Below, piece by piece: positions 33,421 through 43,074 of a DNA stretch of 64,000 nt (positions within the stretch are counted from its first letter, which is position 1; each line of letters starts with the position of its first letter). A model generated the notes under the pieces. That model searched no databases. It was not told the DNA's origin and saw only the letters and a program-made list of their open reading frames with translations. The DNA is from Nitrospiraceae bacterium. Lineage in GTDB: Bacteria; Nitrospirota; Nitrospiria; Nitrospirales; UBA8639. The position numbers and the translations under genes were made by a program. Location of the stretch: contig JACKFF010000018.1 of the NCBI GenBank assembly GCA_020632595.1, forward strand, positions 1-64,000, read 5' to 3'.

Positions 33421-34554
33421 CTACCCTCGAAACACAATTGCCGGTTCAAGTTTGGCCAACTTTCGAATGCTAATCACACTCGAGACACTACAGATCAACA
33501 GGAGCGCCACGGCCACTCCGACGAGCAGAGGCCATGTTTCTTTAAAGGGCAGCCGGTCTCCGCCTGCAGCGGTCAATCCAAACAGGGTGGCCAATCCCAC
33601 ACCGACTCCATAGCCAATGGATCCGACGGTAAAACTTTGCAGGAGGATCATCCGCGCCAGCATACCCGTGCTGGCTCCAATCGCTTTCAGCGCGCCAAAC
33701 TGCGGCAGGTTCTCAACCGTAAACAGGTAAAAGGTTTGTCCGGAAATCGCCATCCCCACAATAAATCCTAATAACACAGTGGTACCGAAATTCACGCCAA
33801 TACCGGTGTTTTGGAGAATCCATCGAATCGTTTTCCATCCAAACTGGTCTCCGGTAAATGCTCCCAATCCGGTTTGCTCATGAATTCGCCTGGCCAATTC
33901 TTCCGGGCTGATCCCACTCACCGGACTGGCAAGGACATACGACAATTTCCTCCGTTCTTCGGGTGTCACACTCAAGGCTCGTTCGTAGGTGGTGTAGACG
34001 AAGGGAAAATTTTGAAAACTTTTTTGTGTTTTCACGATCGCCACGACCCTGACACGGTGATCATTGATTTCAAACGTGGTGCCGAGATGAATGTTCTCAG
34101 GCCCACCTAACCGTTCCACCCCTAATTGATCGATCGCAACCGCGTCAGGAGAACGCAACTCTTCAATGTTGCCTTCCAACACCCTCCCGGGTCGCCCGAT
34201 TAACGTACTGGATTCAATCCCGACTAACGCAATTTGCTCATAATTCCCATCCCGCAACCGGGCCCGCTGGACCCCCTTGTAGAGGGGAACCGCCCATTCG
34301 ACACCGGAAACACTTCGAACCACGTTCACCGTGGTATCGGCCAGCGGTTTAATTTCTTCGACTTGATTGATATTGGAATCGGTGACCCACACCGGGGCAT
34401 TCACATTGGTGATGCCCGATTGCGACCAGGTCATCAACCCCCAGAAAATGGATCCCTGCTGAACGATGAGCATCGTGGAAAACGTGAGCCCCGCCAGCAA
34501 CATGAGGTATTTTGGGCGATCGCCAAACAACATTTTCAGTGCAACGTAATTCAT
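33421..34554 (-). CDS. ABC transporter permease, FtsX-like (DevC type)
   Basis: 377-aa inner-membrane permease. Helix 1 is near residues 15-40 (LMLLAGLTFSTMLIVQQGSIF). A large periplasmic domain follows (about 45-250), then three C-terminal helices (GTTVLLGFIVGMAISGQTFYLFT; RMILLQSFTVGSIGYGVGVGLA; LLVGVAVALLLICSVSSVISI). This is the FtsX/MacB-periplasmic-core arrangement of DevC-like exporters. It overlaps the TetR gene by four bases (ATGA) and precedes the ATPase. Confidence 0.92.
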   Translation of the reverse strand: MNYVALKMLFGDRPKYLMLLAGLTFSTMLIVQQGSIFWGLMTWSQSGITNVNAPVWVTDSNINQVEEIKPLADTTVNVVRSVSGVEWAVPLYKGVQRARLRDGNYEQIALVGIESSTLIGRPGRVLEGNIEELRSPDAVAIDQLGVERLGGPENIHLGTTFEINDHRVRVVAIVKTQKSFQNFPFVYTTYERALSVTPEERRKLSYVLASPVSGISPEELARRIHEQTGLGAFTGDQFGWKTIRWILQNTGIGVNFGTTVLLGFIVGMAISGQTFYLFTVENLPQFGALKAIGASTGMLARMILLQSFTVGSIGYGVGVGLATLFGLTAAGGDRLPFKETWPLLVGVAVALLLICSVSSVISIRKLAKLEPAIVFRG

Positions 34555-35225
34555 AGCTTCCGTGCCGTCCGCGTCCGAGGTGTATGTGTCTGACCCGACC
34601 TCCGTACCGGTCCCTTTGGTGAAGGGAGTTTGAGTCCGTTCATCATGAGGCTCACAAAGGTCCGCGAAATATCTTCGGCAGTCTGAGGCAGTTGGGCCTG
34701 AAATAAGACCGTCAACAACCGATGATAGATCAGCATGCCCATAAAAGCGCGTGCAGCGATGAGGGGCTGAACCGGCTGAAAAGCTCCATCATGTATGCGC
34801 TGTTGAATGTAGCCGGCCAAAAAATCGTAAAACACGCGGATGTGATTGTGGAAAAACATATCCGACATCTCATGGTTTTCGAGTGCGCTGAACAAAATCA
34901 GCCTCATCAAATCGGAATCCGGAGCCCCTCCGACCACCGTCCGGGCAATGACGGAAAACACCTCAACATCCTTGTGTTGTTCAGCGAGCCTTTTTACTTT
35001 GGAGAGTAATCCCGGCACAGGCGATTCCTCCGCAAGAATGGCCGCATACAAATCCTCTTTACTGGGAAAATGTTTAAAAATCAGGGCTTCGCTGACTCCT
35101 GCCCTGTGGGCGATCTCCCGGGTCTTGGTCCCGTTAAACCCTTTCCTGGCAAATAAGGCGGCCGCCGATTGAATAATTTTGGCCTTCCGGACCGGACCGG
35201 CTATTCGTTTCGGTGATAGTGGCAT
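34551..35225 (-). CDS. TetR-family regulator of the ABC export operon
   Basis: 224-aa regulator. Helix-turn-helix residues about 28-50 are TREIAHRAGVSEALIFKHFP, followed by SKEDLYAAIL. The C-terminal ligand domain is of normal length with an Arg-rich tail (RSGQTHTPRTRTARKL). I start at the ATG at 35225 (GGAAGG five bases before) rather than that at 35243, which has no ribosome-binding site. It is the first gene of the operon, and an inverted repeat 26 bases upstream (35251-35266) could be its own operator. Confidence 0.91.
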   Translation of the reverse strand: MPLSPKRIAGPVRKAKIIQSAAALFARKGFNGTKTREIAHRAGVSEALIFKHFPSKEDLYAAILAEESPVPGLLSKVKRLAEQHKDVEVFSVIARTVVGGAPDSDLMRLILFSALENHEMSDMFFHNHIRVFYDFLAGYIQQRIHDGAFQPVQPLIAARAFMGMLIYHRLLTVLFQAQLPQTAEDISRTFVSLMMNGLKLPSPKGPVRRSGQTHTPRTRTARKL

Positions 35226-35250
35226 CTTCTCCTTCCAATCCATTGATATA

Positions 35251-35266
35251 GTGAGTATCCACTTAC
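35251..35266. promoter_or_regulatory. Putative TetR operator
   Basis: GTGAGT-ATCC-ACTTAC: six-base arms with one mismatch around a four-base spacer, just upstream of the TetR gene. The position is right for autorepression; the binding itself is inferred. Confidence 0.4.
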
Positions 35267-35393
35267 CATGCTAAGATCTCACCGGAAAACTGTCAAGAAA
35301 TCTGGTTCCATTTGCAATTTTGCCGGGAACGGTGGAGAATTCGTCAATCTTACCGAGCAATCCTGTTGGATCACAGCCATCATTACTCCGGAC

Positions 35394-35421
35394 GTTCCGA
35401 GATGTTCCGAGATGTTCAGAT
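35394..35421. repeat. Ten-base tandem repeat upstream of lon
   Basis: GTTCCGAGAT occurs twice followed by a third partial unit (GTTCAGAT), so GTTC recurs every ten bases, one helical turn. It lies in the 429-base gap between the divergent TetR gene (35225) and lon (35655), about 230 bases before the lon start. The rest of this gap shows no gene. Confidence 0.5.
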
Positions 35422-35654
35422 GGACACTAGGGAGATTCCACCTCGCACCTGGGCACGAGAGTTCTTCACCAACACAGGTGCAGGTTTTCGATTTCGCCCA
35501 GGGATAGCTGCTGGACTCTACCCCACATGGCACAACCCGTAGGCCTTGCCAATCAATTTGACTCAACGGAAAAGATGCGTATCTGAAAGATGCCACCTTG
35601 TTGCGTAGAACAAGTATAATGTTGATATACACCTGAAGGACGGTGACGATAAAA

Positions 35655-38096
35655 ATGGATACTCCCCCAGCTGCCGAGAATACACTCATCATTTCCCTTC
35701 CGCTCGTCCCTGTTAAACGAACGGTCTTGTTTCCCGATACCCTTGTTCCCTTCACCATAGGCCGACCCCGCTCGATCGCAGCGGTGGAAGCAGCGATGAA
35801 CTCGGAAGACAAAGCCTTGGTGTTCGCTACCCAGCGTGACTCAGAAAAGGAGGAACCCGAATTCGATGACCTGTATCGCATCGGTACAAAAGCCGTCATC
35901 AAACAAATGGGCAAAACTCCGGACGGCCATCTTCAGGTTCTCGCACAGGGGATTGAACGCGTCGTCTTACTGAAGAAGGAACAAGACGAACCCCATATGA
36001 TCGTTCGCTCCCGGCAACTTGCTCTTGCGCTTGAATCCGACCTGGAGCTGGAAGCCCTGCATCGTGAACTGGTTGAACTCATTGGCCAGTTACCGGAGCT
36101 ATTGACGACCCAGGGCGTGGTGGAATTGGTGGCGGTGCTTCGAGCTGAAAAAAATCCCCTTTCAGTGGCGTATCGGCTCGTGTCCCTCCTCAACCTCAAT
36201 GTGGAACGATTGCAGGGACTTCTGGAGCAATCCGATGCCAAGGAAGTCCTCCGCCAGGTGTATGGGGCATTGGCCCATGAGCTCCATATCCTCAAAATTC
36301 GCCATGAAATCGCGAGCCAGGCCCAAGCAGAAATTGGAAAATCCCAACGGGAATATTTCCTCCGCCAACAGTTAAAAGAAATTCAACAGGAACTGGGAGA
36401 CCTGGAAACCCAACCCGAAGACGGCGAGATAGGAGAATTAAAAGCCCGAATCGAGAAGGCCGACCTTCCCGAGGTCGTAAAAACTGAAGCCACCAGAGAA
36501 CTGAAGCGTCTGGTCAAGCTGCCTCCTGCCTCCCCGGATCATCAAGTCATTCGGAGCTATCTGGAATTGGTTCTGGAATTACCGTGGAACACCCTCACAG
36601 AAGACCACCTGGATCTGACTCATGTTCGAACGATATTAGATGAAGATCATTACGGCATTCAGGATGTCAAAGAACGCATCCTTGAGCATCTGGCCGTGTT
36701 GAAGTTGAATCCTTCTGCGAAGGCTCCCATCCTGTGCCTGGTGGGACCTCCGGGTGTGGGAAAAACCAGCTTGGGGCAATCCATTGCCCGCGCCCTGGAA
36801 AGAAAATTTGAACGCCTGAGTTTAGGGGGACTCCATGACGAAGCCGAATTGCGTGGGCATCGCCGCACCTATGTTGGCGCGATGCCGGGCCGTCTGATTC
36901 AGGCTCTTCGACGTGCCGGAGCCAAAAATCCGATTCTGATGCTGGATGAGGTCGATAAGGTCGGGCAGGATTTCCGGGGAGATCCCGCGTCAGCCTTGTT
37001 AGAAATTCTTGACCCGGAACAAAATCATACCTTCCGCGATAATTACTTAGATTTGCCCTTTGACCTCTCTAAAGTGATGTTCATCACCACAGCCAATTCC
37101 CTGGACACCATCTCCCGTCCTCTCCTGGATCGGATGGAAATCATACGTCTGGGAGGCTACAGCCATCAGGAAAAGCTGGAAATTGCCAATCGCTATTTGT
37201 GGCCTCGTCGCCTAAAGGAAGCCGGCCTGGAATCCAAACCTCTAACGTTAGAGGAACAGGTGATTCCCCATATCATCAAAAGATATACCCGTGAAGCCGG
37301 CGTTCGCCAATTGGAGCAGATGTTGGGACGGTTGACTCGCAAAGTGGCCCTGAAGCTGGCGGAACATCCGCCGGACCAGCCGGAAGAACCGCTCACGATC
37401 ACCCAAGTAGATCTTCCGGAATGGTTGGGCATCGAACGATTTATGCCGGAGGAAGCCAGAAAGACATTACCCTTGGGAGTAGCGACGGGAATGGCCTGGA
37501 CAGAAACCGGCGGGGATGTCCTCTATGTAGAAAGTGCCCTTCTCCCGGGAGGGAGCGACCTTACCATTACAGGCCACATTGGGGATGTTATGCAGGAATC
37601 AGCCCAAGCGGCTCGCAGCTATCTCTGGTCGCGTGCCGAAACGCTGGGCCTGGATATCGCGGTGTTTAAGCAGAGCGGAATGCATATTCATGTGCCGGAG
37701 GGTGCCATTCCCAAAGATGGGCCATCCGCCGGTGTGACCATGGCCAGTGCTCTGGCTTCCCTCTTACTGAAAATCCCGGTTAGGAAGGATACGGCGATGA
37801 CCGGGGAAATCGGGTTAACCGGCTTGGTCCTGCCTGTGGGCGGGATTAAAGAAAAAATTCTGGCGGCACACAGGGTCGGGTTGCGTCGCATTGTCCTTCC
37901 CAAAGCCAACGAAAAAGATCTGAAAGATGTGCCTGACACTGTGCGATCTGAATTGTCCGTTGTTTTCGTGGAAACGATTGAAGAGGCCTTACAGGCTGTC
38001 CTGGTCAAAACGCCGGACATTCGTGAGAGAGAAAAGAACCCTCCTGACACCCAGACTGCCGGAAGAGAGCAGAAACCCGTCATGGGCAGTCACTAA
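35655..38096 (+). CDS. lon: ATP-dependent protease Lon
   Basis: 813-aa cytoplasmic AAA+ protease that degrades misfolded and regulatory proteins. The LON substrate-binding domain is at residues about 15-205 (LPLVPVKRTVLFPDTLVPF), the AAA+ module has Walker A GPPGVGKTS and Walker B PILMLDEVDKVG, and the C-terminal protease domain carries the Ser-Lys dyad (PKDGPSAGVTMA with the Ser; GGIKEKILAAHR with the Lys). Full normal length. I use the ATG at 35655; a GTG at 35643 is four codons upstream. It stands alone; the ten-base tandem repeat upstream might be regulatory. Confidence 0.97.
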   Translation: MDTPPAAENTLIISLPLVPVKRTVLFPDTLVPFTIGRPRSIAAVEAAMNSEDKALVFATQRDSEKEEPEFDDLYRIGTKAVIKQMGKTPDGHLQVLAQGIERVVLLKKEQDEPHMIVRSRQLALALESDLELEALHRELVELIGQLPELLTTQGVVELVAVLRAEKNPLSVAYRLVSLLNLNVERLQGLLEQSDAKEVLRQVYGALAHELHILKIRHEIASQAQAEIGKSQREYFLRQQLKEIQQELGDLETQPEDGEIGELKARIEKADLPEVVKTEATRELKRLVKLPPASPDHQVIRSYLELVLELPWNTLTEDHLDLTHVRTILDEDHYGIQDVKERILEHLAVLKLNPSAKAPILCLVGPPGVGKTSLGQSIARALERKFERLSLGGLHDEAELRGHRRTYVGAMPGRLIQALRRAGAKNPILMLDEVDKVGQDFRGDPASALLEILDPEQNHTFRDNYLDLPFDLSKVMFITTANSLDTISRPLLDRMEIIRLGGYSHQEKLEIANRYLWPRRLKEAGLESKPLTLEEQVIPHIIKRYTREAGVRQLEQMLGRLTRKVALKLAEHPPDQPEEPLTITQVDLPEWLGIERFMPEEARKTLPLGVATGMAWTETGGDVLYVESALLPGGSDLTITGHIGDVMQESAQAARSYLWSRAETLGLDIAVFKQSGMHIHVPEGAIPKDGPSAGVTMASALASLLLKIPVRKDTAMTGEIGLTGLVLPVGGIKEKILAAHRVGLRRIVLPKANEKDLKDVPDTVRSELSVVFVETIEEALQAVLVKTPDIREREKNPPDTQTAGREQKPVMGSH

Positions 38097-38161
38097 GCTT
38101 TCGGGGATGGCCTTCTCTCCAGCCTTGACTCTTTTCTCGTTATGAAAATATTGCGAGGAGG

Positions 38162-38617
38162 CTACTTCCCACCTGCAAGGAACGAGGATATCCTTTGCAT
38201 GGTAAAGGTCCCTCCAGGCTCAAGAGGGTTGTGATCCTGGCCGATGCGGGTGTACCACCAACGTCCCTGAGCTACCGGCGAATTATCTACCCACTTCAGC
38301 TCAAACCCTCCTTCCCGGTCATTACCGGCTTGCATCCATTTGCCCTTCCATACCCCATTTTTCAGTTCTTGGGTTTCAAACCAGCCATCCTCCCACTCAT
38401 AATGCCCTTTCCCCTCTTCATTTAAGGTGATGGTATTGGACCCGGTTTTATCTGCATACTCCCAGATCCCGGCAAGATCCTGAAGCTGTCGAGGCGGATG
38501 GGAGGGATCAAGTCCATTCTCTTCTCCTTGAGAAATCTGATGTGAAAGGTTTGCGCAACCCACCGCAGCAAAAACATTTATGATGATCAGGAACATTTTG
38601 ACTATACTCTTCTGCAT
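38162..38617 (-). CDS. Small lipoprotein, function unknown
   Basis: 151 aa. The signal peptide ends in AAVGC (lipobox; Cys near residue 21), so it is a lipoprotein. The mature part has a lipocalin-like start (DLAGIWEYADKTGSNTITLNEEGKGHYEWE) and repeated Trp/Gly pairs (WKGKWMQAG, QGRWWYTRIG), suggesting a small beta-barrel or a DUF-type calycin fold. The open frame runs upstream to 38728, but the ATG at 38617 has GAGGG seven bases before it and begins the signal peptide. It converges with lon; there is no operon. Confidence 0.78.
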   Translation of the reverse strand: MQKSIVKMFLIIINVFAAVGCANLSHQISQGEENGLDPSHPPRQLQDLAGIWEYADKTGSNTITLNEEGKGHYEWEDGWFETQELKNGVWKGKWMQAGNDREGGFELKWVDNSPVAQGRWWYTRIGQDHNPLEPGGTFTMQRISSFLAGGK

Positions 38618-38802
38618 AAATTTTCCCTCGCTCCCCCGACATTTGAGTTGAAAAATTAATCTTAGGATTGTATCAGATAGGACCGATAGACCCAGATAGG
38701 TGAAACCCTTAATCCCAAAAGGACACAACTGAAGAGAACTATCATGACGGAGAGGCCTATGCGCAATGTGGAGCCGCGTTTCATTCTCACCAAAAGGAAT
38801 CC

Positions 38803-40068
38803 GTGAACCATTTCAATGACCCCCTACTCAACACAGATCATTCCTTCATTTCATCGGGATCTCATAAGCCGTTGACCACTCATCAACCAGACTCATCAGC
38901 TGAACGCCGTTCTGATTTGGCCTCTTGGGGCCAGGATCAGAGAGACCAGCCCCGGGCTCTTCACGGAATACCCCCTTCCGGCCCGGACACCGTGTCGGCC
39001 GATTCCGATTTGTTCCCCATCCACCATCCCATTTTTTGGGGGCGTGGGCGAACGCTTTTTGGCATTTTCATTGTCAATACCTTTTTCACATTACTGACAC
39101 TTGGCCTGTATTCTTTTTGGGGGAGAGTGCGTATTCGCCAATTTTTGTGCAGTCAGACCAGCTTTGCCCGCACTCGCTTTTCCTATCATGGAACTCCTCA
39201 GGAATTACTGAAGGGCTGGTCCAAAGCGTTTGTGGTCTTCGGTCTTCCCTATGCGTTTCTCAGTCTCACCCCCCTCATATGGAACCAGATTCCGGCTTGG
39301 ATTCCCAATGCGCTTGCAGGGACCATGGCCTTGTGCTTCATTCCAGTCGCCGTGGTCGGATCGCATCGTTATCGGTTGAGTCGAACCTCGTTGGGAACGA
39401 TTCGTTTCTCCTTCCGGGGACACGTGAAAAATTATACCAAAATATGGGTTTTGGGAAGCGTAATGACCTTGTTGACCGCCGGGATCTATTACCCGTTTTT
39501 CGAAAATGCCAGACGAAAATTTCTCGTCGCTCACACCTACTTTGGTAATCGCCCATTCACCTATTCCGGAACGGGAAGCGGGCTCATGAGGATCTATGTC
39601 ACAACCCTCGCCTTCATCATGATAATTTTGTTCACCCTTATCGGGATTAGCGCCGGACCTGACGGTTTGTCCATCCTCGCCCAATGGTCATCCGATGGTT
39701 GGCGAGACCTTTTTTTGAATTCCCTATTCCTCACCGGATTGCTCACGCTGCTACTCCCGTGGTTTTACCTGCAGGTAGCCAAACAACGGTACCAATGGAA
39801 TCATTCAGATTTTGGAGACGCACATTTTCATTTTGCCGCCTCCACCTGGAATCTCATGGAGTTGCGGATGACGAACTTTCTCATGCTCATTCTCACGTTT
39901 GGATTAGCCTGGCCGTGGGTCCAGGTCCGGAATCTCCAATTTCTCTATTATCATCTGAGCCTTCAAGGCCCGTTAGATTTTCAACGCATCAAACAGGAAG
40001 CCCTGGATGCGTCACCCACCGGAGAAGAGCTTGCGGGATACTTTGACGCCGGTTTTGATTTAGGCTAA
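38803..40068 (+). CDS. YjgN-family (DUF898) membrane protein
   Basis: 421 aa, GTG start at 38803 with AAAGGA eight bases before it. After a 65-residue polar N-terminus come repeated membrane helices in the DUF898 pattern: F.G.G..LFGIFIVNTFFTLLTLGLYSFWGRVRIR, then a second and third module (SFRGHVKNYTKIWVLGSVMTLLTAGIYYP; ...HFHFAASTWNLMELRMTNFLMLILTFGLAWPWVQVR). The recurring W.RVR/ENARRKF elements end each unit, so it looks like an internal triplication. Its function is unknown. It is followed 95 bases later by an M48 peptidase gene, a pairing seen in other bacteria. Confidence 0.9.
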   Translation: MNHFNDPLLNTDHSFISSGSHKPLTTHQPDSSAERRSDLASWGQDQRDQPRALHGIPPSGPDTVSADSDLFPIHHPIFWGRGRTLFGIFIVNTFFTLLTLGLYSFWGRVRIRQFLCSQTSFARTRFSYHGTPQELLKGWSKAFVVFGLPYAFLSLTPLIWNQIPAWIPNALAGTMALCFIPVAVVGSHRYRLSRTSLGTIRFSFRGHVKNYTKIWVLGSVMTLLTAGIYYPFFENARRKFLVAHTYFGNRPFTYSGTGSGLMRIYVTTLAFIMIILFTLIGISAGPDGLSILAQWSSDGWRDLFLNSLFLTGLLTLLLPWFYLQVAKQRYQWNHSDFGDAHFHFAASTWNLMELRMTNFLMLILTFGLAWPWVQVRNLQFLYYHLSLQGPLDFQRIKQEALDASPTGEELAGYFDAGFDLG

Positions 40069-40163
40069 TTTGGCCTTCGTGCATGTGCCGATTCGATCCT
40101 CCCGGTATTCATCTTTCCGTCCATCGACCATTCATGCGTTCCTTAGGCTAAACCCATTTGATC

Positions 40164-41264
40164 ATGGCATACCCCACGGAATGGAAAGGGTCCTATTATG
40201 ACGGGCAATCGGTAGTTCCCCAGTTTGTAACCATTACCGTGACAGGTGCCGGCCTGACCCTTCACTTTGCTGACCACACAACCACGACATGGAACTACCA
40301 TGAACTTCGACAGACCCAGGGGCGCTATTCCGGAGAAGAAGTACGATTCGAGCGGGGGACAGGAATCGGCGAAACCCTGGTCATCCCCAGCCCCAAAATT
40401 CTGCTGGCGATTCATGAGCATGGCGGATCGCACGCCAGTCATTTCCATCATCCCCGCACACGACACACTCGTGTGTATTGGACGGTGCTGGCCGCGCTCG
40501 CCAGCATCCCCATCGTGTATGGCATTTTCACCTGGGGTATTCCCTCGTTGGCTCAGCCAATCACCGCCGCCATTCCGCTTTCTTGGGAAATTCAGTTGGG
40601 CCAATTTGTTCAACAGGAAGTCACAGCCGGGAAACCGGTCTGCCACAACCCGAAACTGGTCCACGCGATCGACTCGATATTGACGGCTCTGACCGGTTCC
40701 ATCGACCACCTTCCTTATCAATTTCAGGTGACCGTGGTGGATAGCCCCATCGTCAACGCCATGGCAGCTCCCGGCGGATATGTCATGGTCTTTCGTGGGC
40801 TCCTCCAAGACACCGCCTCACCCGAAGAACTCGCGGGAGTGTTGGCTCATGAAATTCAACACGTGCTGCTTCGACACACCATGCACCTTATCGTGCGACA
40901 TGTGTCGATGGCTTTCGTCATCGCCGCCCTCAGCGGGGATGCCAGCGGCATGGTGACGTATGCACTCCAAGCCGCCCAAACTCTTCAGACCCTGTCCTAC
41001 AGCCGGGAGGCGGAAGACCAAGCCGATGAACAGGGATTCCGGTTATTACAACAATCCGGGATTAATCCCGATGGGATGATCACCTTTTTCGCTAAACTTG
41101 GGAAAGAACAACCTGCAAACGACGTTCTTCGCTATCTTTCAACCCATCCAGCAACCCAAGACCGCCTGGCACACCTGAAGTCCTTGCTGCCGCCAGCCTC
41201 CATGACCTACCGTGCCTTCCCGTTTCACGCTGAGTGGTCTGAGATCAACACATACTGCAAGTGA
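40164..41264 (+). CDS. M48-family metallopeptidase
   Basis: 366-aa membrane-anchored zinc peptidase. A beta-rich N-terminal domain (about 1-95; YPTEWKGSYYDGQSV) is followed by one membrane helix (about 97-118; VYWTVLAALASIPIVYGIFTW) and a catalytic domain with HEIQH (zinc-binding HExxH) and the third ligand Glu in SREAEDQADEQGF. STHPATQDRLAHL near the C-terminus is typical of the family (HtpX/BepA/LoiP group). I use the ATG at 40164; a TTG lies two codons earlier. It probably acts in the periplasm on envelope proteins. It follows the YjgN gene on the same strand. Confidence 0.92.
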   Translation: MAYPTEWKGSYYDGQSVVPQFVTITVTGAGLTLHFADHTTTTWNYHELRQTQGRYSGEEVRFERGTGIGETLVIPSPKILLAIHEHGGSHASHFHHPRTRHTRVYWTVLAALASIPIVYGIFTWGIPSLAQPITAAIPLSWEIQLGQFVQQEVTAGKPVCHNPKLVHAIDSILTALTGSIDHLPYQFQVTVVDSPIVNAMAAPGGYVMVFRGLLQDTASPEELAGVLAHEIQHVLLRHTMHLIVRHVSMAFVIAALSGDASGMVTYALQAAQTLQTLSYSREAEDQADEQGFRLLQQSGINPDGMITFFAKLGKEQPANDVLRYLSTHPATQDRLAHLKSLLPPASMTYRAFPFHAEWSEINTYCK

Positions 41265-41505
41265 CCTCATCGGGCCTCTGTTTAACGCTGTTCGACTCCT
41301 GGGGGAACGCGGGTGGGGGGATGTTCCACACATATTTTGGAAATCTGACCCATTGCTCTCCAGCCCTGGAGGCTTCATAATAAACCCATTCGAGACATAC
41401 CGGAATGTATGGTGTCTTTGTCTGGACCACAACTCCAAAAACACTCGCACCCCGTCTGTCTAGTCCGAGGCTCTTATCATCAACACACAACAAGGGGTGG
41501 GTCAC

Positions 41506-41922
41506 ATGGGGACCGAAATCACACGCTATGCCATTGGGGATCACGGAAAGCTACATAAATTTACCGGAAAGGATGTACCGGCCGGTACCGTGGCCCTGGT
41601 GGAAGAAGATGGAAAAAGCTTAACGGCAAAGGGGAAAACGTATACAGCACGCTATTCCGAATCTCTCCCAAACGTGGAGATCATTCGCGTGCGATTCGAT
41701 CAATACAGCTCGAACGCCATAGGTGATGCGATAGAAGCCCATGCTAGAACCCTATCCAAGATTCCAGAAATACTTGAAAACACAAAAATCATTTCTGAAA
41801 AACTCAGACATGATTGGATGGCGCAAGACAAAGCCTATCAGGATACCGAAAAAGCCAAAAAGGTAACGCCTGCTGCGGCAAAAGTCACAGCGCCTGCGAA
41901 AGAAGCGGTTCCAGCACCGTAA
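41506..41922 (+). CDS. Hypothetical protein
   Basis: 138 aa, function not recognised. No signal peptide. The first 65 residues look like a small beta domain (RYAIGDHGKLHKF, KDVPAGTVALVEEDGKSL). A helical part follows (GDAIEAHARTLSKIPEILENT), then an Ala/Pro/Lys tail. The ATG at 41506 has GGGGTGG five bases before it. A strong hairpin terminator follows at 41994-42027. Confidence 0.65.
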   Translation: MGTEITRYAIGDHGKLHKFTGKDVPAGTVALVEEDGKSLTAKGKTYTARYSESLPNVEIIRVRFDQYSSNAIGDAIEAHARTLSKIPEILENTKIISEKLRHDWMAQDKAYQDTEKAKKVTPAAAKVTAPAKEAVPAP

Positions 41923-41993
41923 TTACCCCTCCCCAATTAAAGAACGCGTCAGGGCCCCAAAAAGGGCTGTCCGCTCCAGGGTCATCACCATGG

Positions 41994-42027
41994 TTTCCCC
42001 CTCTGCGCAAAAAAGCAGAGGGGGAAA
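41994..42027 (+). terminator. Strong hairpin terminator
   Basis: Perfect 13-base stem TTTCCCCCTCTGC / GCAGAGGGGGAAA around an eight-base GCAAAAAA loop, 72 bases after the stop codon of the hypothetical gene at 41922. The following sequence (CACTTCAATATTTTTCC) is U-rich in part. The stem could also terminate transcription coming from the opposite strand. Confidence 0.7.
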
Positions 42028-42186
42028 CACTTCAATATTTTTCCATCTTCGAATTACAGAAATCCGAATGGGATTCAGTTAAGCCGGTTGCACCCTGTAG
42101 GGCCTTGATAGCCAGGCTGGAGAAGAGTGGGGAATAGTCATGGCGGGAACCATCAGGCCTTGATGAACCCTGCTCAACTCTACGCA

Positions 42187-42477
42187 CTATTTCTTTCGAA
42201 ACGAAATATGGTCTTTATACTCCTGAATCGCCGCGCCCAACGCCTTCGAACCTAATGGAATATTGGCCTCGAGTGCATTTTCCACCGCTTCATCATCAAT
42301 GATCACCTCATAACATTCGTGTTGATTGGTGAGCACCATGCCCTTCTCCGTTTGCCGGGGCATATAGATTTCCGTCCACACTTCCTTTTCCACCAAACAC
42401 ACATCCCGAAACCGTTCATACAAAAGCTGCAACCGTTCTTGATCAGAAATGACGAGCGGATTATTTTCCATAACCAT
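42187..42477 (-). CDS. Small hypothetical protein
   Basis: 96 aa; function unknown. No signal peptide or membrane segment. It is mostly helical and acidic (VISDQERLQLLYERFRDVC; ECYEVIIDDEAVENALEAN) and ends in YKDHISFRKK. GGGAGAGG lies before the first of two ATG codons (42477 and 42471). It is 78 bases downstream of the CPBP-like membrane protein gene on the same strand, so they may be co-transcribed. Confidence 0.7.
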   Translation of the reverse strand: MVMENNPLVISDQERLQLLYERFRDVCLVEKEVWTEIYMPRQTEKGMVLTNQHECYEVIIDDEAVENALEANIPLGSKALGAAIQEYKDHISFRKK

Positions 42478-42555
42478 ACCTCTCCCTTCAACATCGACAA
42501 CAATGATCCTTTTTTTCTACTCCGCTCCCATCAAACTCGTCAAGTGGGTGGGTAG

Positions 42556-43074
42556 CTATCTTCCAAAAACAGTTACCCAGGGATCACGGCCAAGAACCCA
42601 GAGATAAAAAAATGTTCCCAGCCAGCCATGATAGAGCCCCAGCGGCCAAAGATTTCGATCACGGACATAGAACGGAATAAAAATGCAGGCCATAAGGCCG
42701 GTGGCTAGCATCAGCCACCAGTCGGGATAATGGACCAGGGCAAACAAAATCACCCCAATAGGCATGGCCAGCCACAGGCCATGCTGAGGAAAGATTTTCA
42801 TGAGATTATCGACACCCAACGCCTGCACAAGAAACTGTTGGAGAATTCCCCACAAAGGATACAGGAACAACAGCAACAGCATATGGCCTTGCCAGAGCTC
42901 TCGACCGGCCACTATTCCATACGAGGCCATGGCTAATCCCAACACGGCCAATAACACGGATGGCCACAAAAAGGCCTCTAGAAGATTGTCGGTGCGAAAT
43001 CCCCACCCTTTCCACCTCGTCGGATCTCGCCGGACCTGCCAGATCACATAGCTCATCCAACTCATGCCCGCCAA
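42556..43074 (-). CDS. CPBP-like membrane protein with unclear start
   Basis: At least 172 aa with five or more membrane helices. FALVHYPD and GLYHGW fit the second and third motifs of CPBP intramembrane proteases (FxxxH and H), but the first motif (EExxxR) appears as GILQQFLVQ, with Gln-Gln in place of Glu-Glu, so it is probably inactive or only distantly related. The annotated start is a weak TTG. The frame stays open upstream to 43233 and encodes another helix (WEFSAVVLTGLLHLVF), but contains no ATG, GTG or TTG there; a CTG at 43188, right after GAGAGAG, is possible. The PAS-like gene lies just upstream and would overlap the extended frame. Confidence 0.65.
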   Translation of the reverse strand: MAGMSWMSYVIWQVRRDPTRWKGWGFRTDNLLEAFLWPSVLLAVLGLAMASYGIVAGRELWQGHMLLLLFLYPLWGILQQFLVQALGVDNLMKIFPQHGLWLAMPIGVILFALVHYPDWWLMLATGLMACIFIPFYVRDRNLWPLGLYHGWLGTFFYLWVLGRDPWVTVFGR

